20,136 nt of DNA from Smithella sp. ME-1 (GTDB taxonomy: Bacteria; Desulfobacterota; Syntrophia; Syntrophales; Smithellaceae). The position numbers were made by a program, and so were the translations under genes. Below are positions 6,972 through 14,194 of this stretch, in pieces (within the stretch, counting starts at the first letter, position 1; each line of letters starts with the position of its first letter). The notes below the pieces were generated by a model, which was not told the DNA's origin, ran no database searches, and worked only from the letters and a program-made list of their open reading frames with translations. The DNA is taken from NCBI GenBank assembly GCA_000495415.1, contig AWGX01000164.1:1-20136 (forward strand). Reading direction: 5' to 3'.

Positions 6972-7970
6972 ATGTCCATCAAAGTTGCGATTAACGGGTT
7001 TGGAAGAATTGGGCGGCTTGTATTCAGAGCCGGATATAAGAGCAAGGATGTGGAATTTGTGGCAGTGAATGATCTTGCAGATACCAGAACTCTGGCTCAT
7101 CTATTAAAATATGATTCAAATCATGGGACTTTGGATGCCGAAGTTAAAATTGGCAACAACGCAATAGTCGTTGATGGCAAAGAGATTAAAACCTTTTCTG
7201 TCAGAGAACCGGAAATGTTGCCCTGGAAAGACCTGGGAATTGATGTTGTTTTGGAGAGCACCGGGAAATATACGGACAAAGAAGGCGCTGAAAAACACAT
7301 CAAGGCAGGCGCAAAAAAAGTTGTTATTTCCGCGCCTGCTAAAAATCCGGATGTAACTTTTGTTCTTGGTGTCAATCAGGAAGTGTATGACAAGTCCAAA
7401 CATAATGTCATTTCCATGGGATCATGTACCACAAATTGCCTGGCACCGATCGTTAAGATATTGCATCAGGAATTCGGCGTTGAATACGGTTTGATGACCA
7501 CTATTCATGCCTACACTAATGATCAGGTTGTGCAGGATGAACCGCACAAGGATTTAAGAAGAGCCCGTGCTGCCGCACTTTCCATGATACCCACCACAAC
7601 CGGGGCTGCCAAAGCAATCTCGGAAGTTATACCGGAAATGAAGGGAAAGCTTGATGGGCTTGCTATCCGGGTTCCGACACCGAATGTTTCTATCGTCGAT
7701 TTTGTGGCAACACTCTCCAAGAGCACGAAAAAAGATGAGGTGAACGCTAAATTCAGAGAATATGCGAAAGGAGCAATGAAAGGAATCCTGATGTGTTCGG
7801 AAGAAGAATTGGTTTCGCGCGATTTCAACGGCAATAAATACTCCTCCATAGTGGATATGCCGAATACAACTGTCATCGGCGGGAATATGGTAAAGGTGCT
7901 TTCCTGGTATGACAACGAGTGGGGTTTTTCCAACAGAATGCTGGAGCTCCTTTCTTTTATCATGAAGTAA
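6972..7970 (+). CDS. gap: Glyceraldehyde-3-phosphate dehydrogenase, type I
   Basis: A 332-residue glycolytic enzyme that oxidises and phosphorylates glyceraldehyde 3-phosphate to 1,3-bisphosphoglycerate. The NAD site begins at AINGFGRIGRLVFR (6-19), and D34 in VNDLAD supports NAD over NADP. The catalytic residues are C152 in SMGSCTTNCLAP and the histidine of TTIHAYTNDQ. The C-terminal SWYDNEWGFSNRM signature is present. The ATG at 6972 is chosen because AAGGAGG ends 5 bases before it and the NAD motif then has the usual N-terminal position; an upstream ATG at 6936 has no RBS. It is the first gene of the operon, with pgk 24 bases downstream. A second, divergent GAPDH lies at 18470-19747. Confidence 0.97.
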   Translation: MSIKVAINGFGRIGRLVFRAGYKSKDVEFVAVNDLADTRTLAHLLKYDSNHGTLDAEVKIGNNAIVVDGKEIKTFSVREPEMLPWKDLGIDVVLESTGKYTDKEGAEKHIKAGAKKVVISAPAKNPDVTFVLGVNQEVYDKSKHNVISMGSCTTNCLAPIVKILHQEFGVEYGLMTTIHAYTNDQVVQDEPHKDLRRARAAALSMIPTTTGAAKAISEVIPEMKGKLDGLAIRVPTPNVSIVDFVATLSKSTKKDEVNAKFREYAKGAMKGILMCSEEELVSRDFNGNKYSSIVDMPNTTVIGGNMVKVLSWYDNEWGFSNRMLELLSFIMK

Positions 7971-7994
7971 AATAAAAATAATCAAAGGTAACAC

Positions 7995-9173
7995 ATGAAA
8001 TATATTGATCAAATCGACTTGAAGGATAAACGAGTATTTATCAGGGTAGATTTCAATGTCCCGCTGGATAAGGAAGGAAATGTTACCAGCGATAAACGCG
8101 TGAAAGCGAGCATCCCTACAATAAAGTACGCGCTGGAAAAAGGAGCAAAATTAATCATCGCTTCTCACCTGGGCAGGCCAAAAGGTAAAAGAGTTGCAGA
8201 GATGTCGCTTAAACCTGTAGCAAAGGTTCTGTCAGGACTCCTGCAAAGAGAAATCGCTTTTTTAGATGATTGTGTGGGAGAAGCAGTAGAGCAGGCCACA
8301 GGCAAAATGAAAGAAGGAGATATTATTCTATTGGAGAATCTTCGATTTCATCCGGGCGAAGATAAAAACGATGCGGAATTTGCCAAGCAGCTGGCCGCGC
8401 TTTGCGACGTTTATATTGATGATGCTTTTGCAGTATCGCACCGGGCGGCAGCTTCAAATTCAGCGATTACGGACTTTGTGAAAACATGCGCTGCAGGTTT
8501 TCTATTAAAAAATGAAGTCGAATATTTCAAGAAGGCTATGGTTAATCCGGCACATCCTTTGGTTGCGATTATTGGCGGAGCCAAAGTTTCTGACAAAATC
8601 GGCCTTCTGGAAAATCTTATCGAAAAAGTGGATAAAATTCTTATCGGCGGTGGCATGGCCTTTACTTTTTTGCGGGCGGCCGGATACGAAACAGGCAAAT
8701 CTCTTTGTGAAGAAGAAATGCTGGATACGGCACGCAAGATTGTAAGTAAAGCAAAACAAAAAAACGTGCAGTTTTTACTGCCGGTGGATGCTGTTATTGC
8801 TCAAAGCACCACAGCGGAAGCCGAAGCAAAAGTTTGTGGCGTGAAAGAAATTCCCAAAGATATGATCGGATTGGATATAGGCCCGGCCACGATTTCAGTA
8901 TTTAGTGAAGCTTTGAAAGGGGTAAAAACGATAATCTGGAACGGCCCTATGGGCATGTTCGAGCTTGCTGCCTTCAGTAAAGGAACCTTTGAACTGGCGC
9001 AGGCTGTGGCTGATTCCGGAGCGCTCTCCATAATCGGTGGCGGCGATACGGATACAGCTATAAAAAAAGCGGGTATGAGCGCTAAGATGTCTTATATTTC
9101 AACAGGCGGTGGAGCATTTCTTGAATGGCTGGAAGGGAAAACCCTGCCGGGAATTGCTGCGCTGGAACGATAA
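7995..9173 (+). CDS. pgk: Phosphoglycerate kinase
   Basis: A 392-residue cytosolic monomeric kinase converting 1,3-bisphosphoglycerate and ADP to 3-phosphoglycerate and ATP. The N-terminal substrate-binding segment RVDFNVPLD is at 17-25, and the basic-patch motif SHLGRPKG follows near 56-63. The nucleotide-binding half has GGAKVSDKIGLLENL, IGGGMAFTFL and the C-terminal GGGDTDTAIKKAG loop. Length is normal and all hallmark motifs are intact. AAAGG lies 8 bases before the ATG. It sits 24 bases after gap and 10 before tpiA, so the three genes form one operon for consecutive triose-phosphate steps. Confidence 0.97.
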   Translation: MKYIDQIDLKDKRVFIRVDFNVPLDKEGNVTSDKRVKASIPTIKYALEKGAKLIIASHLGRPKGKRVAEMSLKPVAKVLSGLLQREIAFLDDCVGEAVEQATGKMKEGDIILLENLRFHPGEDKNDAEFAKQLAALCDVYIDDAFAVSHRAAASNSAITDFVKTCAAGFLLKNEVEYFKKAMVNPAHPLVAIIGGAKVSDKIGLLENLIEKVDKILIGGGMAFTFLRAAGYETGKSLCEEEMLDTARKIVSKAKQKNVQFLLPVDAVIAQSTTAEAEAKVCGVKEIPKDMIGLDIGPATISVFSEALKGVKTIIWNGPMGMFELAAFSKGTFELAQAVADSGALSIIGGGDTDTAIKKAGMSAKMSYISTGGGAFLEWLEGKTLPGIAALER

Positions 9174-9183
9174 GGAGGAAATA

Positions 9184-9942
9184 ATGAGAGAATGGATTGT
9201 TGCCGGTAACTGGAAAATGCACAATAATGTTGCCGAATCTATCGCGTTGGCCAAAGCTATCAAGGAAGGTTCAACGGGTATTAAAAACGGGGAAGTGATT
9301 GTAGCGCCGACTTTTACCTCTTTGTTCAGCGTCGGTGAGGCTATCAGTGGTTCGAAGATATTGCTGGCTGCCCAGAACATGTATTACGAAGACAAGGGAG
9401 CGTTCACGGGAGAAATATCACCGGGTATGCTTAAGGATGCAGGATGCACATATGTAATTATCGGCCATTCGGAGCGTAGAAAATATTTTCACGAACAAGA
9501 TAGTGACGTGAATTTAAAAGTCAAAAAGGCGTTGACGGTCGGTTTAAAACCTATCATGTGTGTTGGAGAAACTGATGAGGAAAGAGAAAAAGGAGTCACC
9601 CGGGCAGTGGTCGGCAGACAAGTGAAAGAGGGATTAAACGGTGTGGAAAGAATTGATAATGTTGTTATTGCTTATGAACCGGTCTGGGCGATAGGAACAG
9701 GTAAAGTAGCCACGCCGGAGCAGGCGCAGGAAGTGCACTCTTTTATCCGTGGTATCTTAAGAACTTTGTATGGCGGCAGTACGGCTGATGACATTCGTAT
9801 ACTATACGGCGGAAGCGTGACCAAAGATAATATCGGCGATTTAATTGCAATGAAAGATATCGATGGAGCTCTTGTCGGTGGCGCATCCTTAAAGCCGGAT
9901 GGATTTTTAGGCATAATTAATAATATCTCCGGAAAGAAATAA
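9184..9942 (+). CDS. tpiA: Triosephosphate isomerase
   Basis: A 252-residue TIM-barrel enzyme interconverting dihydroxyacetone phosphate and glyceraldehyde 3-phosphate. The substrate lysine is in AGNWKMHN near residue 11, the electrophilic histidine in IIGHSERR, and the catalytic glutamate in AYEPVWAIGTG. Phosphate-loop motifs ILYGGSV and LVGGASLKPDGF close the protein. The ATG at 9184 is preceded by AAGGAGG; an upstream in-frame ATG would overlap pgk by 65 bases. It is the last gene of gap-pgk-tpiA. The 60 bases of its 3' end recur in diverged form at 11369-11431, beyond the sialidase gene. Confidence 0.97.
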   Translation: MREWIVAGNWKMHNNVAESIALAKAIKEGSTGIKNGEVIVAPTFTSLFSVGEAISGSKILLAAQNMYYEDKGAFTGEISPGMLKDAGCTYVIIGHSERRKYFHEQDSDVNLKVKKALTVGLKPIMCVGETDEEREKGVTRAVVGRQVKEGLNGVERIDNVVIAYEPVWAIGTGKVATPEQAQEVHSFIRGILRTLYGGSTADDIRILYGGSVTKDNIGDLIAMKDIDGALVGGASLKPDGFLGIINNISGKK

Positions 9943-9971
9943 ATTCATGCCATATACTCATGTTCTTATTA

Positions 9972-10013
9972 TTCTATTGTATAAATTCATTCTGTCTCCA
10001 TTATACAATAGAA
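9972..10013. repeat. Perfect 13-bp inverted repeat after tpiA
   Basis: TTCTATTGTATAA (9972-9984) and its exact complement (10001-10013) are separated by 16 bases. The arms are AT-rich and no T-run follows on either strand. It may be a weak operon-ending hairpin or a protein-binding site in front of the sialidase gene. Confidence 0.6.
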
Positions 10014-10114
10014 GATACGTTTGTTCGGATAATTAATTGATGAATAAATACATCTGCCTTATCGCCTCTTTCCAAAATATTGAGTTTTTTAAATATCCTA
10101 AAGCTGGATTCAAG

Positions 10115-11239
10115 ATGAGTAATTTGCGTAATCATTTCGCAGGAATAGATTGTCTGGTATTGAGTATTGTCTTGCTAGCTGTGGTAATAAACGGTTGCGG
10201 ATCATCCGAGTCGCAGAATAGTTACAGCGATGTGTCTTATGAGTTCAATGTCACCGATTCACCCACCACAGTTACATCCGGCGATGCACCATTCATGGAA
10301 GAAGAAACGGTTTTTGAATCGATTCCCGGAATGAACGGACATCATTCCGCTTCACTGACCATTTTCCCCGATGGCGAAATGCTGGCTGCTTGGTGTTCTT
10401 ACATCGGACCTCATGAGTTGACCGGGTTGGCGATTTACCGATCAAGGAAAAAACCGGGCGAGTCGTGGGACACTCCTCAACTTCATATCGATCGTTCTAT
10501 TGGCGACGGTAATCCGGTGCTTTACAGCGAAGGCGATCATGTATGGCTTTTTCAGGCGGCAGTTCCCGGTGGCTGGGATACGTCACATATTGAAGTTCAG
10601 GAATCCACCGATAGGGGGGCGAGCTGGACCGATCCCGTTGTTTTGGGACCGACATTGGGACCGGATGTAAAATATCCGCCGGTACGTTTGCATGATGGAA
10701 CATTGCTTCTGCCGGCATACGATGAGATTTCGAGTAAATCAATTTATTTTACATCAACAGATGGAAAAAACTGGAATCTGTTATCATCGGCAGAGAGTAA
10801 TCCGGGAAATACTGAACCTTCATTAATTCAATTAAGCTCAGGTCGGTTAATCTGCGTTATGCGCAATGAAGGACAAGGGTGGTTATGGGTAACGGTTTCG
10901 GATGATAACGGAAAGTCATGGACGGAACCGAAAGACAGTGGCTTTTTGAATCCCGCGAGTGCAACGCAAATAATACGTTTGGCTAACGGACATTTGGTGC
11001 TGATTTATAATGACAGTGCCACACAACGAAGACCACTTTCGATTGCGCTTTCGGCAGATGGAGGACGTACCTGGCCTTATAGAAAAGTCCTGAAAGAGGG
11101 TACAGATACGTACAGTTATCCTTTTGCAGTTCAGGGGCCTGATGGAATCATTCATATTCTCTATAGTTTGAATCGCGACAAGATCATGCACATAGCCGTG
11201 AATGAAGCATGGATAATTTTATCGTCTTACATATTCTAG
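10115..11239 (+). CDS. Sialidase-like BNR-repeat lipoprotein
   Basis: A 374-residue predicted exported protein. Residues 1-28 form a lipoprotein-type signal: a hydrophobic stretch from 14 to 25 ending in VINGC with C28 as the lipidated cysteine (Asn at -2 is atypical). The rest matches the six-bladed BNR/sialidase fold: HHSASL...PDGEMLAAW at the start, then Asp-box copies STDRGASW, STDGKNW, SDDNGKSW and SADGGRTW. The family pattern RRPLSIALS...YSYPFAVQGPDGIIHILYS is also present. The substrate is unknown: sialic-acid specificity is not established, since this branch includes other glycan-binding or -cleaving proteins. An earlier in-frame ATG at 10037 would add 26 residues before the signal peptide; neither start has a good RBS. 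The gene sits between tpiA and a relic of a tpiA 3' end, suggesting acquisition. Confidence 0.8.
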   Translation: MSNLRNHFAGIDCLVLSIVLLAVVINGCGSSESQNSYSDVSYEFNVTDSPTTVTSGDAPFMEEETVFESIPGMNGHHSASLTIFPDGEMLAAWCSYIGPHELTGLAIYRSRKKPGESWDTPQLHIDRSIGDGNPVLYSEGDHVWLFQAAVPGGWDTSHIEVQESTDRGASWTDPVVLGPTLGPDVKYPPVRLHDGTLLLPAYDEISSKSIYFTSTDGKNWNLLSSAESNPGNTEPSLIQLSSGRLICVMRNEGQGWLWVTVSDDNGKSWTEPKDSGFLNPASATQIIRLANGHLVLIYNDSATQRRPLSIALSADGGRTWPYRKVLKEGTDTYSYPFAVQGPDGIIHILYSLNRDKIMHIAVNEAWIILSSYIF

Positions 11240-11368
11240 GGTGCAGCTTGGTGGATTTAAAGTAAGATTAAATTTCCTTAAGGCGATAGAACATGTTTGT
11301 CTAGTATCGGAAATTTCGAACTTGTGAGCGGAGTGGCTAATTATTGAGTGTTTCCCATCATCGACAGT
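11240..11368. other. Intergenic DNA with a possible imperfect hairpin
   Basis: No gene seen. AAATTTC (11270-11276) can pair with GAAATTT (11310-11316), and inside CGATA (11284-11288) with TATCG (11305-11309). No U-tract follows, so I do not call a terminator for the sialidase gene. Confidence 0.3.
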
Positions 11369-11431
11369 GTAGCATTTTTAAAGGCTGATGCATTTTTAGA
11401 TATAATCCAGCAATTTCCGGAAAGAAATTAA
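11369..11431 (+). pseudogene. Relic of the 3' end of a triosephosphate isomerase gene
   Basis: Read from 11369 this encodes VAFLKADAFLDIIQQFPERN and a TAA. It aligns with the end of tpiA (9883-9942), which encodes ASLKPDGFLGIINNISGKK. TCCGGAAAGAAAT is identical in both (9928-9940 and 11416-11428), and most of the remaining 45 bases also match, with one single-base gap. The relic is closer to the usual TIM C-terminus (LKAD-FL-II) than the intact gene is, so it may come from a different tpiA allele. No start codon or remaining TIM body is present. It lies 12 bases from the stop of the convergent alanine racemase gene. Confidence 0.75.
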
Positions 11432-11443
11432 ATTTGTAATTTT

Positions 11444-13396
11444 TTAAATATCCCAGATGAATATTACGCCGCTGGTGGGGAAAATCCAGTCTTTATCGGA
11501 TATCTTAATGCCGATGGATTTTCTTTTCTTTATCGTTACGGAAGGCTGGGGATGTCTTCCGGCAAAAAAACTTTCTTCTCTTACGTTTTTTATGCCCGCC
11601 TTTTCATAATTGAAATTAATTTCCAATCCTCGTACCGGATAGACCAAATATATGGGGAAGATTTTGTTTTCTCTGGCTTTTTTGGTGGAGATTTCTATTT
11701 CCAGTCTTACTTCAGTATTTATTTTTTTCTTAAGATGTTCGGATCCGCACCAGATTTCAAAGCCGCGCTTTGTGTTTTTTGTTTCGATAATGGGAATTTT
11801 TTCTTTATTGATACGTACCTGCTCGACGGTAAAATCCCTGTCCATGACCAAATCTTTTCCATTATTCATTAGCCAGCGGTATTCGCAACGCTGGTCTTCA
11901 AATAACGCCGCAAGCTGGGTATTATTGGAGGCGCATCCAATCATGAAAATATCGTTACGTAGTATTTTTTTATATTCTACATGTGTGTTGATGTGAAGAT
12001 AGTCTTTAGAAGTTATGGTGTTTTTTACTTTTGATAGCTTTGCTATATTAATGTCATAGCGAAAACCTGAGCGCAATTCAAGTTGACGATCTTCTTTACC
12101 GAAAAGAGTCTCAAACATTTCGTAATAAATGGCGTTGCCCAGTTCCTCGTCCCGAGCCCGCGTTTGCAGGCAATGACGAATAATGTTATCGATACGGGAA
12201 ATGGATTTTTCTTCATCAGGAATGAAAATCCGCCGCAGTCGCGGCTCCACAGCATCTGTTTTTCCTTTTTGCAGAAAAATGCGCGGCGCTCTTTTTCCCA
12301 GAGCGCAAAGAACTTCATAACTGATGGTTTCAGCTCTGGCGGCAATTTCATTGGCACTGATATATTCTTTTCCCTGCCTGCCCAGCAGAACAACTTCATC
12401 GCCTACAGTACAATCTGGAATATGAGTGACATCGATTGTGCACAAATCCATCGAAATCCTTCCAATGACAGGTGCCCGTTTGCCTCGTATTAGAGCCTCT
12501 CCCTGATTGGAAAGAATAAAGGCGTAGCCGTCTCCGTAACCAACAGGGATCGTTGCGATGCGAGTTTGTTTTTTGGTAATGTATGTACTGCCGTAGCCGA
12601 TACCGTAACCTTCAGGGAAGTCTTTCAATAAAACAATGCTGGTTTTAAAGGACATAACTGGCGCAAGCCTGGCTCCGGACTCGTTATCCGATGAAGGGTA
12701 AATGCCGTAAGTCATGATTCCCGGGCGAACCATATTCAATTTAAATTCAGGATAGTTTAAAATTGCGCCGCTGTTGTCTATATGCCGGATGGGAATTTCT
12801 ATTCCTGAAGTTTTAATTGCTGTAAGTACTTTAGAAAAGAAACGCCACTGCCTGTCATTGTACGGAATTATTTTTTCACTGGAAGCAAGATGACTGAAAA
12901 TTCCTTCCATTGTAATGTTGGATAATTTTGATATTTCAAGTATGAGTTTCAACGCTTCAGTATGCATGGTTCCGCCACGACCCATACCGGTATCTACTTC
13001 GATGTGCACGGGAAGTTTGAGGCCGGATTTAGCAAGCACCCCATTGAGTTTTTTCGTAAAATAAAGGTCTGAAACAGAAGGCGTAAGGCTGTATTTAATT
13101 ATTTGCTCGATTTCTGCGGTGGTTGACGGTCCTAAAATAACAATAGGTGCTTCGATTCCGCTTATTCTAAGCTGAACGCCTTCATCGGCATTAGCCACGC
13201 CAAGTATTCTCGCCCCGTTTCTTAAAGCAGTGTTGGAAATTTCTATGGCACCATGCCCGTAAGCATCGGCCTTGACAACCTGCATAAAATTAACTTGCGG
13301 GCCTATCAATCTTTTTATCTCTTTCAGATTACCAATAAAATTATCCAGATCAACTTCGACCCAGCTGCGATATTTTTGTTCCTTTTTTAACGGCAT
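11444..13396 (-). CDS. alr: Alanine racemase with a long C-terminal extension
   Basis: A 650-residue protein. Residues 10-372 are a complete PLP-dependent alanine racemase, making D-alanine for peptidoglycan. K42 in VVKADAYGHG binds PLP, Y268 in IGYGSTY is the second catalytic base, and R140, HIDNSGA (205-211) and ISMDLCTIDVT (314-324) are family motifs. Ordinary Alr ends near here (360-380 residues). Residues 373-650 are an added region that I cannot assign: a charged helical linker (about 385-440), then strand-rich sequence ending in SDKDWIFPTSGVIFIWDI. It reads without a stop or frameshift, and codon use looks like the neighbours, so it appears to be a true fusion. A good promoter lies at 13513-13540. 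It is convergent with the sialidase gene. Confidence 0.93.
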   Translation of the reverse strand: MPLKKEQKYRSWVEVDLDNFIGNLKEIKRLIGPQVNFMQVVKADAYGHGAIEISNTALRNGARILGVANADEGVQLRISGIEAPIVILGPSTTAEIEQIIKYSLTPSVSDLYFTKKLNGVLAKSGLKLPVHIEVDTGMGRGGTMHTEALKLILEISKLSNITMEGIFSHLASSEKIIPYNDRQWRFFSKVLTAIKTSGIEIPIRHIDNSGAILNYPEFKLNMVRPGIMTYGIYPSSDNESGARLAPVMSFKTSIVLLKDFPEGYGIGYGSTYITKKQTRIATIPVGYGDGYAFILSNQGEALIRGKRAPVIGRISMDLCTIDVTHIPDCTVGDEVVLLGRQGKEYISANEIAARAETISYEVLCALGKRAPRIFLQKGKTDAVEPRLRRIFIPDEEKSISRIDNIIRHCLQTRARDEELGNAIYYEMFETLFGKEDRQLELRSGFRYDINIAKLSKVKNTITSKDYLHINTHVEYKKILRNDIFMIGCASNNTQLAALFEDQRCEYRWLMNNGKDLVMDRDFTVEQVRINKEKIPIIETKNTKRGFEIWCGSEHLKKKINTEVRLEIEISTKKARENKIFPIYLVYPVRGLEINFNYEKAGIKNVREESFFAGRHPQPSVTIKKRKSIGIKISDKDWIFPTSGVIFIWDI

Positions 13397-13512
13397 AAAT
13401 TATTCCGATGGATTTTTTCTATACAAAATGCAGCACTATATTGTTTGATATTTTCTGCGCTTATTTGCGGAGATTTTTAGATGAAAATTTTTCCCAGGAC
13501 AAATTTTCTTGG

Positions 13513-13540
13513 ATAATATCAAATCACTGATGAAAGTCAA
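13513..13540 (-). promoter_or_regulatory. Promoter of the alanine racemase gene
   Basis: On the minus strand TTGACT (13540-13535) is 16 bases from TATTAT (13518-13513), giving a leader of roughly 110 bases before the ATG at 13396. Confidence 0.55.
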
Positions 13541-13576
13541 GCCATCTGTGTCTTTCAAAAAAACGGTAATTTATGC

Positions 13577-13604
13577 TTGAAAAAATATTATTTTTAAATA
13601 GAAT
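13577..13604 (+). promoter_or_regulatory. Promoter of the desulforedoxin-like gene
   Basis: TTGAAA at 13577-13582 is 16 bases from TAGAAT at 13599-13604, about 55 bases before the start codon. It is divergent from the alanine racemase promoter. Confidence 0.5.
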
Positions 13605-13661
13605 GAAATAAATACTTGGAGGGTGAATATTTAAACCCTTCACAACGAGGAGGGAAAATCA

Positions 13662-13937
13662 ATGGTAAAAGCAAGATATGGAGATGTTCTGAGTTGTGAA
13701 GTATGCGGATTGACCGTAATAGTAGATGAAGAATGTGGTTGCGCTTCGGTTGATATTATTTGTTGTGAAGAGCCGATGGTTCACACCGGCGTATCAAAGT
13801 TGAAATTATTACAGACCGCAGCAGAGCCGAAAAAAAGGGCAAAAGCGAAAAAAGCAAAGACGGTAAAGAAAAAAGCTCCCAAAGCGAAAAAGAAGCCCGT
13901 AAAAAAGACTTCTAAAAAAGCGGCAAAAAAGAAATAA
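13662..13937 (+). CDS. Desulforedoxin-domain protein with histone-H1-like lysine tail
   Basis: A 91-residue protein in two parts. Residues 5-45 match the desulforedoxin / desulfoferrodoxin N-terminal domain: YGDVLSCEVCG with C12 and C15, then CC at 34-35 followed by EEPMV. These four cysteines would bind one Fe(SCys)4 centre, used in rubredoxin-like electron transfer or superoxide/oxygen response. Extra cysteines C25 and C27 are unusual. Residues 57-91 are a low-complexity tail of Lys, Ala, Pro and Thr (20 Lys and 1 Arg in 35), like bacterial histone H1 homologues and likely to bind DNA or RNA. The superoxide-reductase catalytic domain is absent. GGAGGG precedes the ATG by 7 bases. It is a single-gene unit with its own promoter. 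What the fusion does is unknown. Confidence 0.85.
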   Translation: MVKARYGDVLSCEVCGLTVIVDEECGCASVDIICCEEPMVHTGVSKLKLLQTAAEPKKRAKAKKAKTVKKKAPKAKKKPVKKTSKKAAKKK

Positions 13938-14006
13938 AATAAGTCCCTCCGATAGCAGCTGACTAATTTCGAGTGGCGTATAAGTTCGAAAGTTAAATCC
14001 GCTATA

Positions 14007-14039
14007 TAATGGAGTCCCGTTTTTAACAGGACTCCATTA
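14007..14039. terminator. Perfect 11-bp hairpin after the desulforedoxin gene
   Basis: TAATGGAGTCC (14007-14017) pairs with GGACTCCATTA (14029-14039) around an 11-base loop. A true U-tract is lacking, so termination may be inefficient or assisted by the next hairpin. Confidence 0.5.
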
Positions 14040-14043
14040 ACAC

Positions 14044-14069
14044 CGCATTTTGCTATAATGCGTGTTTTT
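14044..14069 (+). terminator. Short hairpin with T-run, candidate intrinsic terminator
   Basis: CGCATT (14044-14049) pairs with AATGCG (14057-14062) around 7 bases and is followed by TGTTTTTG. The stem is short; together with the hairpin at 14007 it probably isolates the desulforedoxin gene from the large gene downstream. Confidence 0.4.
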
Positions 14070-14194
14070 GTGTAACCAGTTCCGCACAAGCCAGAAAGAA
14101 ACCTTATCACATCCGATGCTTATGTTCTGACCTTGAAAAATTACGTGAATTCTGATTAAGAATTTACATAATTTTTTTCACAGGAATCTCCCTT

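Noticed and set aside
7523..8012. Long minus-strand frames inside gap
   Set aside because: They are shadows of a clear glycolytic gene, low-complexity in composition and with no RBS or homology.
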